From the NCBI RefSeq assembly GCF_004005495.1, contig NZ_RZYA01000024.1, positions 1-64,000 of the forward strand: 64,000 bases of DNA, read 5' to 3'. The position numbers were made by a program, and so were the translations under genes. The stretch is from Streptomyces antnestii (lineage in GTDB: Bacteria; Actinomycetota; Actinomycetes; Streptomycetales; Streptomycetaceae). Of the stretch, positions 16,070 to 24,090 are shown one piece after another; position 1 is the first letter of the stretch, and each line of letters opens with the position of its first letter. The notes beneath the pieces are model-generated. The model was not told the DNA's origin. It ran no database searches and saw only the letters and a program-made list of their open reading frames with translations.

Positions 16070-17121
16070 GAGACGGGGACGGGCCGGTGCGGGACGAGAA
16101 ACACGGCACACAGGACCTCCCGGCCGACGGCGGGGACGGGATGCAGCGGCTGACCGGCGGCATCCCCGAACAGCAGGCCCGGCCACACCCCCAGGACCCC
16201 GCGGACCCCGCGGACCTGGACCGGCCGGGTCCGGCGGCGGTGGCCGATGCGTCGGAGCAGGAAGAGCCGGCCGGCGGAGAGAAGATCTCCGCGGGACCGG
16301 ACGCGCGACGGGCGGGATGGATGAGCGAGCACGAGCGACACGGTGAGCAGCAGCGCCGGCACGACCCGCGGGACCGCAGCGGCGCGCGGGCGATGTTCAT
16401 CGAGCTGCGCACCCTGCAGGACGGCAGCCCGGAGTACGCGGACCTGCGCAATCAGCTGGTCCGTATGCATCTGCCGCTCGTCGAGCACCTGGCCCGCCGC
16501 TTCCGTAACCGCGGCGAGCCGCTCGACGACCTGACCCAGGTCGCCACGATCGGCCTGATCAAGTCGGTGGACCGGTTCGACCCGGAGCGCGGCGTGGAGT
16601 TCTCCACGTACGCGACGCCGACGGTCGTCGGGGAGATCAAGCGGCACTTCCGCGACAAGGGCTGGGCGGTGCGCGTCCCGCGGCGGCTGCAGGAGCTGCG
16701 TCTCGCGCTGACCACGGCGACGGCGGAGCTGTCGCAGCTGCACGGCCGCTCCCCCACGGTCCACGAGCTCGCCGAGAAGCTGGCGATCTCGGAGGAGGAG
16801 GTCCTGGAGGGCCTGGAGTCGGCCAACGCGTACTCCACGCTGTCCCTGGACGTCCCCGACACGGACGACGAGTCGCCGGCGGTCGCGGACACCCTGGGCT
16901 CGGAGGACGAGGCGCTGGAGGGCGTCGAGTACCGCGAGTCCCTCAAGCCGCTCCTGGAGGACCTGCCGCCGCGCGAGAAGCGGATCCTGCTCCTTCGCTT
17001 CTTCGGGAACATGACGCAGTCGCAGATCGCGCAGGAGGTCGGCATCTCCCAGATGCACGTCTCCCGCCTGCTGGCCCGCACCCTGGCCCAGCTCAGGGAG
17101 AAGCTCCTCGTGGAGGAGTGA
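16066..17121 (+). CDS. sigH: SigB/SigF-type stress sigma factor SigH
   Basis: 351 aa. The first 95 residues are a Pro/Asp-rich extension. Region 2 starts at RNQLVRMHLPLVEHLARRF and has DDLTQVATIGLIKSVDRFD and the region 2.4 FSTYATPTVVGEIKRHFRDK; region 3 and region 4 follow, with MTQSQIAQEVGISQMHVSRLL. In S. coelicolor SigH is made as several isoforms from different starts and by processing; internal ATGs at MQRLTGG and MSEHERHG allow the same here. It directs osmotic and developmental stress transcription. The start overlaps the anti-sigma stop. Confidence 0.92.
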   Translation: MRDGDGPVRDEKHGTQDLPADGGDGMQRLTGGIPEQQARPHPQDPADPADLDRPGPAAVADASEQEEPAGGEKISAGPDARRAGWMSEHERHGEQQRRHDPRDRSGARAMFIELRTLQDGSPEYADLRNQLVRMHLPLVEHLARRFRNRGEPLDDLTQVATIGLIKSVDRFDPERGVEFSTYATPTVVGEIKRHFRDKGWAVRVPRRLQELRLALTTATAELSQLHGRSPTVHELAEKLAISEEEVLEGLESANAYSTLSLDVPDTDDESPAVADTLGSEDEALEGVEYRESLKPLLEDLPPREKRILLLRFFGNMTQSQIAQEVGISQMHVSRLLARTLAQLREKLLVEE

Positions 17122-17122
17122 G

Positions 17123-17224
17123 ACCGTCTACTTCTGTAGGCCGTCTGCTTCTGTAGATCGTCTGCTTCTGTAGATCGTCTGCTTCTGTAGATCGTCTGCT
17201 TCTGCAGACCGTCTACTTCTGTAC
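17123..17224. repeat. Six-copy 17-bp tandem repeat
   Basis: Unit atcgtctgcttctgtag, six copies exactly 17 bp apart (17123, 17140, 17157, 17174, 17191, 17208). The three central copies are nearly identical; the outer ones differ by 1-4 bases. It fills the space between sigH and the convergent membrane-protein gene, whose TAG stop lies in the last copy. Confidence 0.92.
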
Positions 17225-17674
17225 GTCGCCGGGGGCGCCCGGGGTCCTGATGCCGAGCGCCCGCGTGGTCGCCGGGTTCACCAGGAGCACGAGCGCCGTC
17301 ACGGCGACGACGGCGAGCGCGATGCCGCCGGGGATCATCAGGCTGTCGGCCTGGAGCAGCGTGTAGGCGACCGGCAGGGCCATGATCTGCGTGATGATCG
17401 CGGGCCCCCGGCTCCAGCTGCGCCGCTTCAGGAGGCCGCGCGCCGCGATCAGCGGCAGCAGCGCGAGGACGGCGAGTGTGACACCGCCCGTCACGGCCTG
17501 CTCGGGGTTGTCGGGGTGACCCGCGAGACCCATCACGAGCATGTAGACGCCGCCGACGAGCAGGGCGGCCCCTTCGAGCCCGGCAAGCGCCGCGGCCGCG
17601 GTCAGCCGTCCGGGGCGGGGGCCGTCGCCGGTGGTCGCTTCGGTGTCGGGGGCGGGATTCTGCTCAGAACTCAC
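17213..17674 (-). CDS. Small integral membrane protein, unknown function
   Basis: 153 aa. A 25-residue hydrophilic N-terminus is followed by four hydrophobic segments (ALLVGGVYMLVMGLA, VTLAVLALLPLIAARGLL, AIITQIMALPVAYTLL, GIALAVVAVTALVLLV) and a short tail. It resembles conserved actinobacterial four-TM proteins; I cannot name a function. GTG 17674 start. Its stop codon is part of a six-copy tandem repeat that continues into the intergenic region. Confidence 0.75.
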   Translation of the reverse strand: MSSEQNPAPDTEATTGDGPRPGRLTAAAALAGLEGAALLVGGVYMLVMGLAGHPDNPEQAVTGGVTLAVLALLPLIAARGLLKRRSWSRGPAIITQIMALPVAYTLLQADSLMIPGGIALAVVAVTALVLLVNPATTRALGIRTPGAPGDVQK

Positions 17675-17799
17675 CCCAGCAGGGTAGCCCTCACCGGCCC
17701 CGACCCCGCCGCCGCGGGTACGGCCACCGGCGCCCGGACTCTTACCCGACTCCTACCTCGGTCTGGGCCGAGTACCACTCGGTAGGTACCCTGCTTCGC

Positions 17800-18768
17800 A
17801 TGCGTGCACTTCTTGTGGTCAACCCGGCGGCAACCACCACCAGTGCGCGCACGCGTGACGTGCTGATCCACGCGCTCGCGAGCGAGATGAAGCTCGACGC
17901 GATCACCACGGAGTACCGCGGGCACGCCAGGGACCTCGGCCGGCAGGCCGCGGAGAGCAAGGACATCGAGCTGGTCGTCGCCCTCGGCGGCGACGGCACG
18001 GTCAACGAGGTCGTGAACGGTCTGCTGCACCACGGCCCCGACCCTGACCGCCTCCCCCGCCTCGCCGTCGTCCCCGGCGGCTCCACGAACGTCTTCGCAC
18101 GCGCCCTCGGCCTGCCCAACGACGCCGTGGAGGCGACGGGCGCCCTGCTGGACGCGCTGCGCGAGGGCCGGGAGCGCACGGTGGGCCTGGGCCGCGCGGG
18201 CGGCACCCCGGGCACGGAGGACGAGTCGGTCCCGTCGCGCTGGTTCACGTTCTGTGCCGGCCTCGGCTTCGACGGAGGCGTGATCGGCCGGGTCGAACAG
18301 CAGCGCGAGCTCGGAAAGCGTTCGACGCACGCGCTGTATCTGCGCCAGGTCGTACGCCAGTTCCTCGGGGAACACGACCGGCGGCACGGCTCGATCACGG
18401 TGGACCGGCCGGGTGAGGACCCCGTCACCGGTCTGGTCCTGTCGATAGTCTGCAATACCTCCCCATGGTCATACCTGGGGAACAGGCCGCTCTACGCCTC
18501 CCCTCAGGCATCCTTCGACACCGGCCTTGACCTGCTGGGACTCAAGAAACTGTCGGCCTCTTCGGTGGCCCGTTACGGCACCCAGCTGCTCACCTCCACG
18601 CCCGACCGGGGCCCCCACGGCAAGAACGCCGTGACCCTGCACGACCTGACCGACTTCACCTTGCAATCGAAGGTTCCCCTGCCCCTCCAGATGGACGGTG
18701 ACCACCTGGGGCTGCGGACTAGCGTGACGTTCACAGGCGTACGCCGTGCACTGCGTGTGATTGTGTGA
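17800..18768 (+). CDS. Diacylglycerol/lipid kinase family protein
   Basis: 322 aa. DAGK catalytic domain: ALLVVNPAA at the start, VVALGGDGTVNEVVNGLL (GGDGT nucleotide loop), VVPGGSTNVFARALG. The C-terminal half holds FCAGLGFDGGVIGRVE and PLPLQMDGDHLG. It phosphorylates a lipid hydroxyl such as diacylglycerol at the membrane face. TACCCT lies 7 nt before the ATG with no SD, so the mRNA is probably leaderless. Confidence 0.9.
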   Translation: MRALLVVNPAATTTSARTRDVLIHALASEMKLDAITTEYRGHARDLGRQAAESKDIELVVALGGDGTVNEVVNGLLHHGPDPDRLPRLAVVPGGSTNVFARALGLPNDAVEATGALLDALREGRERTVGLGRAGGTPGTEDESVPSRWFTFCAGLGFDGGVIGRVEQQRELGKRSTHALYLRQVVRQFLGEHDRRHGSITVDRPGEDPVTGLVLSIVCNTSPWSYLGNRPLYASPQASFDTGLDLLGLKKLSASSVARYGTQLLTSTPDRGPHGKNAVTLHDLTDFTLQSKVPLPLQMDGDHLGLRTSVTFTGVRRALRVIV

Positions 18769-19087
18769 GTGGAAGAGCCTGAAGTCCTTCATCTCGAACG
18801 TTTGGGCCAGGATCCACCCCATGGAAGTACGGCTGTGACCTAGCCGACACCGAGGAATCAAAAAAAACTTTCCTGAAGGGGTTGTATCCGCCGCCGAGGT
18901 TTGCGAATCTCTACATGGCGCTCGGGACGGCCCGCAACATCGGCCCCACAGAGAGCCCGAACCCCCTCCTTCAACGCATAGGACATCGTCGCATATGTGA
19001 CGTAGGTCCCTTCCGTTGTCAGGGGATTCGTGAAAGCGTTCACATTCACAAGCAACCCGCACGTAATACCAAGGAGAGGTAGCAGCC
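18769..19087 (+). other. 319-bp intergenic region upstream of wblE
   Basis: No convincing gene. It holds an A8 tract at 18860-18867, which is rare in this genome, a near-palindrome gtcgcatatgtgac (18989-19002), and an inverted repeat gtgaa-agcg-ttcac (19030-19043). AAGGAGAGG about 10 bases before the ATG is the wblE SD. The length and palindromes suggest a regulated promoter. Confidence 0.5.
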
Positions 19088-19345
19088 ATGGACTGGCGTC
19101 ACAACGCCGTTTGCCGCGAAGAAGACCCCGAGCTCTTCTTCCCTATCGGCAACACCGGTCCTGCGCTGCTGCAGATCGAGGAAGCCAAGGCCGTCTGCCG
19201 CCGCTGCCCCGTCATGGAGCAGTGCCTGCAGTGGGCGCTCGAGTCCGGCCAGGACTCCGGCGTCTGGGGTGGCCTCAGCGAGGACGAGCGCCGCGCCATG
19301 AAGCGTCGCGCCGCCCGCAACCGTGCACGCCAGGCCAGCGCCTGA
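19088..19345 (+). CDS. wblE: WhiB-family iron-sulfur regulator WblE
   Basis: 85 aa. Four cluster cysteines at 9, 37, 40 and 46 (AVCR, CRRCPVMEQC), the GVWGG turn at 58-62 and a basic tail RRAMKRRAARNRARQ for DNA contact. WhiB proteins bind a [4Fe-4S] cluster and act with SigA region 4. The sequence matches WblE, the ortholog of mycobacterial WhiB1. It has a 319-bp upstream region and a terminator at 19481-19516. Confidence 0.96.
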   Translation: MDWRHNAVCREEDPELFFPIGNTGPALLQIEEAKAVCRRCPVMEQCLQWALESGQDSGVWGGLSEDERRAMKRRAARNRARQASA

Positions 19346-19480
19346 CGCCCACGCCCCCCACGAGCCTGAGCCCGGCGGCGCGTACAGCGAGTACGCAACT
19401 CCCGCCCCCGAGCCGCAGCGCGCAGTACCCCCGATGCTCCACCCAGGCTCCGCCCGGGATGTAGACCCGGGCAATGCGAA

Positions 19481-19516
19481 CAGTGAGCCCCGGACCACAC
19501 GGTCCGGGGCTCACTG
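19481..19516. terminator. Terminator between wblE and the histidine kinase gene
   Basis: Perfect 16-bp inverted repeat cagtgagccccggacc / ggtccggggctcactg (19481-19496, 19501-19516), 4-nt loop; placed to serve both converging genes. Confidence 0.88.
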
Positions 19517-19593
19517 TCGTTTGCGGATGTGGCGATTGCGGATGTGGTGATGCTCGCCCGGCCGCCAGTTGCCGGTCCGTCGCCGGCGGCCGG

Positions 19594-21069
19594 CTACTTG
19601 GCAGCGACGATGGGGATGTCGAGGATCACCTGGGTGCCGCGGCCGGGCGCCGGGACCATGTCGAACGATCCGCTCAACTCGCCCTCGACCAGGGTGCGCA
19701 CGATCTGCAGGCCGAGGTTGCCGGCGCGCTTCGGGTCGAAGCCCTCGGGCAGGCCCACCCCGTCGTCGGTCACCGTGATCAGCAGACGGGCGTCCTTGGT
19801 GGTGCCGCCGCGCACCGCGGAGACCTCGACCGTGCCGGTGTCGCCCTGCCGGAAGCCGTGTTCGAGCGCGTTCTGCAGGACCTCGGTGAGGACCATCGAC
19901 AGCGGCGTCGCGACCTCGGCGTCCAGGATGCCGAAGCGCCCGGTACGCCGGCCCGTGACCACCCCGGGCGAGATCTCCGCGACCATGGCGAGCACCCGGT
20001 CGGCGATCTCGTCGAACTCGACGCGCTCGTCCAGGTTCTGGGACAGCGTCTCGTGGACGATGGCGATGGAGCCGACGCGGCGGACCGCCTCCTCCAGCGC
20101 CTCGCGGCCCTTGTCGGAGTCGATGCGGCGGGCCTGGAGGCGCAGCAGGGCCGCGACGGTCTGGAGGTTGTTCTTCACCCGGTGGTGGATCTCCCGGATG
20201 GTCGCGTCCTTGGTGATCAACTCGCGTTCGCGGCGGCGCAGTTCGGTGACGTCGCGCAGCAGGACGAGCGAACCGATGCGGGTGCCCTTGGGTTTGAGGG
20301 GGATCGCGCGGAGCTGGATCGACCCCTCCTCCCCCTCGATCTCGAACTCGCGCGGCGCCCAGCCGCTGGCCACCTTGGCGAGGGCCTCGTCCACGGGGCC
20401 GCGCGACGGGGCGAGTTCAGCCGTCGTCCGGCCGAGGTGGTGGCCGACGAGGTCGGCGGAGAAGCCGAGGCGGTGGTAGGCGGAGAGCGCGTTCGGCGAC
20501 GCGTACTGGACCACGCCGTCGGCGTCGAGGCGGATGAGGCCGTCACCGACGCGCGGCGAGGCGTCCATGTCGACCTGCTGGCCCGGGAACGGGAACGACC
20601 CGGCCGCGATCATCTGGGCGAGGTCGGAGGCCGACTGGAGATAGGTGAGTTCGAGGCGGGACGGGGTGCGGACCGTGAGCAGGTTCGTGTTCCGGGCGAT
20701 CACGCCCAGGACGCGGCCCTCCCTGCGTACGGGGATGGACTCGACCCGGACCGGGACCTCTTCGCGCCACTCGGGGTCGCCCTCACGGACGATGCGGCCC
20801 TCGTCGAGGGCGACGTCGAGCATCGGGCGGCGGCCGCGCGGGACGAGGTGGCCGACCATGTCGTCCTGGTAGGAGGTGGGGCCGGTGTTGGGCCGCATCT
20901 GCGCCACGGAGACATAGCGGGTGCCGTCGAGGGTCGGGACCCACAGCACGAGGTCGGCGAAGGAGAGGTCGGAGAGCAGCTGCCACTCCGAGACCAGCAG
21001 GTGGAGCCACTCGAGGTCGGTGTCACCGAGGGCCGTGTGCTGGCGTACGAGGTCGTTCATGGAGGGCAC
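19594..21069 (-). CDS. PdtaS-type sensor histidine kinase (GAF-like, PAS, HisKA_2)
   Basis: 491 aa. Residues 1-150 form the H_kinase_N/GAF-like sensor domain; a PAS domain spans about 165-275 (LIRLDADGVVQYASPNALSAY). HisKA_2 has the phospho-His in IREIHHRVKNNLQTVAALLRLQ. The HATPase part shows VLQNALEHGF, VTDDGVGLPEG and NLGLQIVRTLV. It is a soluble kinase of the PdtaS family, which phosphorylates an ANTAR-domain antiterminator; no such regulator is adjacent. GTG 21069 has TACCCT 7 nt upstream, a leaderless pattern; ATG 21060 is the alternative. Confidence 0.9.
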   Translation of the reverse strand: MPSMNDLVRQHTALGDTDLEWLHLLVSEWQLLSDLSFADLVLWVPTLDGTRYVSVAQMRPNTGPTSYQDDMVGHLVPRGRRPMLDVALDEGRIVREGDPEWREEVPVRVESIPVRREGRVLGVIARNTNLLTVRTPSRLELTYLQSASDLAQMIAAGSFPFPGQQVDMDASPRVGDGLIRLDADGVVQYASPNALSAYHRLGFSADLVGHHLGRTTAELAPSRGPVDEALAKVASGWAPREFEIEGEEGSIQLRAIPLKPKGTRIGSLVLLRDVTELRRRERELITKDATIREIHHRVKNNLQTVAALLRLQARRIDSDKGREALEEAVRRVGSIAIVHETLSQNLDERVEFDEIADRVLAMVAEISPGVVTGRRTGRFGILDAEVATPLSMVLTEVLQNALEHGFRQGDTGTVEVSAVRGGTTKDARLLITVTDDGVGLPEGFDPKRAGNLGLQIVRTLVEGELSGSFDMVPAPGRGTQVILDIPIVAAK

Positions 21070-21330
21070 GGAGCCGAGGGTACCTGGCGCGTACGGGCAC
21101 TAGAGCCGCCCGGCGGACGGGAAGGTGACGACACCGGCCCGGAGACACCCGCGGGCCGCGGCGCCTGGGAGGGACCCTCAGCCCTCCCGGCACCGCAGCC
21201 CGGAGTTGCAACGGCCGTCGGGTGTGCGGTCCCGTCCGGCCGTGTGAGGACCCGCCGCAGTCAGGGCAGAGAGCGCCGGCTCCTCGGTCCGCCCTCCTGT
21301 GCGGGGAGGGCGGAGGCTTTACCATCGCAT

Positions 21331-21346
21331 TGTGGACTAGACCATT
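21331..21346. promoter_or_regulatory. dre-like DasR site, distal
   Basis: tgtggactagaccatt resembles the DasR element ACTGGTCTAGACCAGT, keeping CTAGACCA and most of the left arm. It lies 325 bp upstream of nagB, beyond the usual position. Confidence 0.6.
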
Positions 21347-21425
21347 CTGTCATGTCTATGCGTTGGACGATGTTCGTCGATGTTTGTCGTTGGCTCTCGG
21401 TTCTCGCCTCGGTCACTTCGCGGGG

Positions 21426-21521
21426 CGACATTCTCTGGAAGCCCGCCCCCCCATAGCGTGCCAGAGCGGCGGCGTCGGTGTCCGGCGGAAACTCCCCCTC
21501 GGCGAAGCCCGCCCGGATGTG
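21426..21521 (-). pseudogene. Relic of a TetR family C-terminal domain
   Basis: In the minus-strand frame, HIRAGFAEGEFPPDTDAAA continues LARYGGAGFQRMS. This pattern (R.G..EGELP.DTD..ALAR....FQGMS) is the common C-terminal stretch of TetR/AcrR regulators. There is no helix-turn-helix domain upstream: the nagB promoter occupies that space. So only a 30-residue remnant of a deleted regulator is left. Confidence 0.55.
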
Positions 21522-21614
21522 CGACGGGTTCGAGGTGCCGTCGGAGCGGGGAGCGCCGAGCATGGGCAGATGGGGGCGTACACACCCCGTGACCGACCGG
21601 GCCGCCTCTGCTAG

Positions 21615-21630
21615 ATTGGTCTATACCACA
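21615..21630. promoter_or_regulatory. dre site in the nagB promoter
   Basis: attggtctataccaca against the consensus ACTGGTCTAGACCAGT, centred about 48 bp before the nagB start. DasR binding here is known for nagB in S. coelicolor and would repress it until glucosamine-6-phosphate accumulates. Confidence 0.85.
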
Positions 21631-21670
21631 TGCGCAGCATCACCCTCTCGACCAGATCGGCAGGCCCAGC

Positions 21671-22456
21671 GTGGAAGTTGTGATCGTCCCGGACGCCCAG
21701 GCAGGCGGCGAGCTCATCGCCGAGGCGATGGCCCAGCTGCTGCGACGCAAGCCCGACGCCCTGCTCGGTGTGGCCACCGGCTCGACCCCGCTGCCCATCT
21801 ACGAGGCGCTCGCGGCGAAGGTCCGCCGCGGCGAGGTCGACGCCTCGAAGGCGCGTATCGCACAGCTCGACGAGTACGTGGGTCTGCCGACCGGGCACCC
21901 CGAGTCCTACCGGGCGACGGTGCTGCGCGAGGTCGTCGAGCCGCTCGGCCTGAGCGAGGGCTCTTTCATGGGCCCGGACGGCAGCGCCGAGGACGTGCAG
22001 GCGGCCTGCGACGCGTACGACGAGGCGCTCGCGTCGGCCGGCGGCGTCGATCTCCAGCTGCTCGGCATCGGCACGGACGGGCACATCGGCTTCAACGAAC
22101 CGTGCTCGTCGATCGCCTCCCGTACGCGGATCAAGACGCTGACGCAGCAGACCATCGCGGACAACGCACGCTTCTTCGACGGCGACCTGGATCAGGTGCC
22201 GCGGCATGTCATCACGCAGGGCATCGGCACGATTCTCGAAGCCCGGCATCTGGTGCTGCTCGCGACGGGTGAGGGTAAGGCGGATGCGGTGGCGGCGACC
22301 GTGGAGGGGCCGGTGGCTTCTGTGGTGCCGGCGTCGGCGTTGCAGTTGCACGGGCATGTGACGGTTGTCGTCGACGAGGCGGCGGCGTCCAAGTTGAAGC
22401 TGGCGGATTACTTCCGGCACACCTATGCCAATAAGCCGGCCTGGCAGGGGCTTTAA
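21671..22456 (+). CDS. nagB: Glucosamine-6-phosphate deaminase
   Basis: 261 aa. Motifs: LLGVATGSTPLPIYEAL, ARIAQLDEYVGL (catalytic Asp/Glu), LGIGTDGHIGFNEP, and the general-acid region ending HGHVTVVVDE. It converts GlcN-6-P to fructose-6-P plus ammonia and sets the level of the DasR ligand. GTG start. A dre site stands just upstream and a terminator follows. Confidence 0.97.
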   Translation: MEVVIVPDAQAGGELIAEAMAQLLRRKPDALLGVATGSTPLPIYEALAAKVRRGEVDASKARIAQLDEYVGLPTGHPESYRATVLREVVEPLGLSEGSFMGPDGSAEDVQAACDAYDEALASAGGVDLQLLGIGTDGHIGFNEPCSSIASRTRIKTLTQQTIADNARFFDGDLDQVPRHVITQGIGTILEARHLVLLATGEGKADAVAATVEGPVASVVPASALQLHGHVTVVVDEAAASKLKLADYFRHTYANKPAWQGL

Positions 22457-22476
22457 CGGCTCGGTGAGTGTGACAG

Positions 22477-22507
22477 CGCCGGCCGCCCCGTCGTGGGGTG
22501 GCCGGCG
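22477..22507 (+). terminator. Terminator after nagB
   Basis: Inverted repeat cgccggccgcccc / ggggtggccggcg (22477-22489, 22495-22507), one G-T pair, loop tcgt region. Confidence 0.8.
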
Positions 22508-22534
22508 TTCGTTCTGCGGCAGCGGGCCGTGGGT

Positions 22535-22581
22535 GGTTTGTGCCCACCCGTTCCGCCGTGCGGAACGCCTGCCCACAAACC
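22535..22581. repeat. Dispersed palindromic element, short copy
   Basis: Ends ggtttgtg / cacaaacc, with an inner hairpin cgttccgc-cgt-gcggaacg. Its left 15 bases and right 26 bases recur, inverted and split by extra sequence, at 57515-57597. Lies between nagB and nagZ. Confidence 0.8.
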
Positions 22582-22587
22582 AAGAGG

Positions 22588-24081
22588 TCAGCGTGCCGTG
22601 ATGGCCTCGGCGGCCGCCAAGCCGCAGACCCGGGCCGCGCCATGTGTCGCCACGTGCAGGGAGTCCCTCGGTGGGGCCTGGGGGACGCCCATCTCGACAA
22701 CCACCGTGTCGGGGCGGGCCGTCAGGAGTGTGTCCAGGGCCGCCGCCATCCACGCGTGACGGTGGGCGTCGCGGACCACGGCGACCATGCGCCGCTCCCC
22801 CGCCGCCGCAAGCGCCGCGGCCCCCGCGTCCTGGCCCGAGAAGCTGCCGGTCTCCGTGCCGGGGAGCAGGCGTTCCAGTTCGGCCGCGACGCCCCACGGT
22901 GTCTCGTCGCCGACGGCGATGTTGGCGACCGGCGTGAAGGCGGCGACGTACGGCGGCTCGGTGACCGGGGCCGCGTGGGCGCCGCGCGTGACGGTGACCG
23001 CCCGGCGCGCAGCGACCAGGCCGATCTCGGTGCCGGGCGCGCCCCCCGAGTGCTCGGCCGCGCCCGGCACCGAGGTCCATGCGGCGAGCGCCCGCACCCG
23101 CGCGGCCGCGTCGGCGAGACGCTCCTCCGGCAGTTCGCCCGCGCGCACCGCCATGACAAGGGAATCCCGCAACCGCCGGACCGTGAGGTCGTCCGCGAGT
23201 CCCCCGCCGACGCAGATGGCGTCGGCCCCGGCCGCGATGGCGAGGACGCTGCCGCGTTCGATGCCGTAGGTGGCGGAGATGGCCCGCATCTCCATGCCGT
23301 CGGTGACGATCAGTCCCTCGTAACCGAGTTCCTCGCGGAGGAGGCCGGTCAGGATGCGGTGCGAGAGGGTGGCCGGGCGGTCCGGGTCCAGGGCGGGGAC
23401 GAGGATGTGGGCGCTCATCACCGCGCGGGTGCCGGCCTCGATCGCCGCGCGGAACGGGGCGAGTTCGCGTGCGTGCAGCACGTCGAGGTCCACGTCGATG
23501 CGGGGCATGTCGTGGTGGGAGTCGACCGCGGTGTCGCCGTGCCCGGGGAAGTGCTTGGTGCAGGCGGCGACGCCGGCGGACTGGAGCCCGGTGACGTAGG
23601 CGGCGGTGTGCCGGGACACGAGTGCGGTGTCGGCGCCGAAGGAGCGTACGCCGATGACGGGGTTGTCCGGGTTGGAGTTGACGTCGGCGGACGGCGCCCA
23701 GTTGAGGTTTACGCCGCAGGCCGCGAGGCGGCGGCCGAGTTCGGCGGCGACGGCCCGGGTGAGTTCGGCGTCGTCGACCGCGCCGAGGGCGTGGTTGCCG
23801 GGGAAGGACGAGCCCGAGCGCGCTTCGAGCCGGGTGACGTCGCCGCCCTCCTCGTCGATGGCGACCAGGACGTCCGGGCGCTCGGCACGCAACTGGGCGG
23901 TCAGGGCGGCGAGTTGCTCCGGGGAGGCGATGTTGCGGCCGAACAGGCCGACGGAGGCGAGGCCTTCGCCGAGGCGGCGCAGCAGCCAGTCCGGGGCGGT
24001 GGTGCCGGTGAAGCCGGGCTGCAGGACGGTGAGCGCGTCACGGGTGAGGGTGTCGGTGCCGCGTGCGGTGAGTGTCGTCAT
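22588..24081 (-). CDS. nagZ: Glycoside hydrolase family 3 beta-N-acetylhexosaminidase
   Basis: 497 aa. GH3 N-terminal barrel with VLVAIDEEGGDVTRL, the NagZ hallmark KHFPGHGDTAVDSHHDMP (catalytic Asp-His dyad loop) and nucleophile IVTDGMEM. A C-terminal alpha/beta domain of about 150 residues follows, so this is the two-domain form. No signal peptide: it acts on imported chitobiose or on muropeptides in the cytoplasm. It sits 9 bp downstream of dasC and completes the das operon, feeding GlcNAc toward NagB. Confidence 0.93.
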   Translation of the reverse strand: MTTLTARGTDTLTRDALTVLQPGFTGTTAPDWLLRRLGEGLASVGLFGRNIASPEQLAALTAQLRAERPDVLVAIDEEGGDVTRLEARSGSSFPGNHALGAVDDAELTRAVAAELGRRLAACGVNLNWAPSADVNSNPDNPVIGVRSFGADTALVSRHTAAYVTGLQSAGVAACTKHFPGHGDTAVDSHHDMPRIDVDLDVLHARELAPFRAAIEAGTRAVMSAHILVPALDPDRPATLSHRILTGLLREELGYEGLIVTDGMEMRAISATYGIERGSVLAIAAGADAICVGGGLADDLTVRRLRDSLVMAVRAGELPEERLADAAARVRALAAWTSVPGAAEHSGGAPGTEIGLVAARRAVTVTRGAHAAPVTEPPYVAAFTPVANIAVGDETPWGVAAELERLLPGTETGSFSGQDAGAAALAAAGERRMVAVVRDAHRHAWMAAALDTLLTARPDTVVVEMGVPQAPPRDSLHVATHGAARVCGLAAAEAITAR

Positions 24082-24090
24082 CTGGCGGTG

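Noticed and set aside
17123..17224. Tandem array as a CRISPR
   Set aside because: Units are contiguous without spacers; no cas genes are present.
18854..18883. GGAAT and GTT upstream of wblE as a SigR promoter
   Set aside because: Spacer is 22 bases, not 18; does not fit the SigR consensus.
21222..21614. Plus-strand open frame before nagB
   Set aside because: Arg/Pro-rich, no SD and crosses the distal dre site; looks noncoding.
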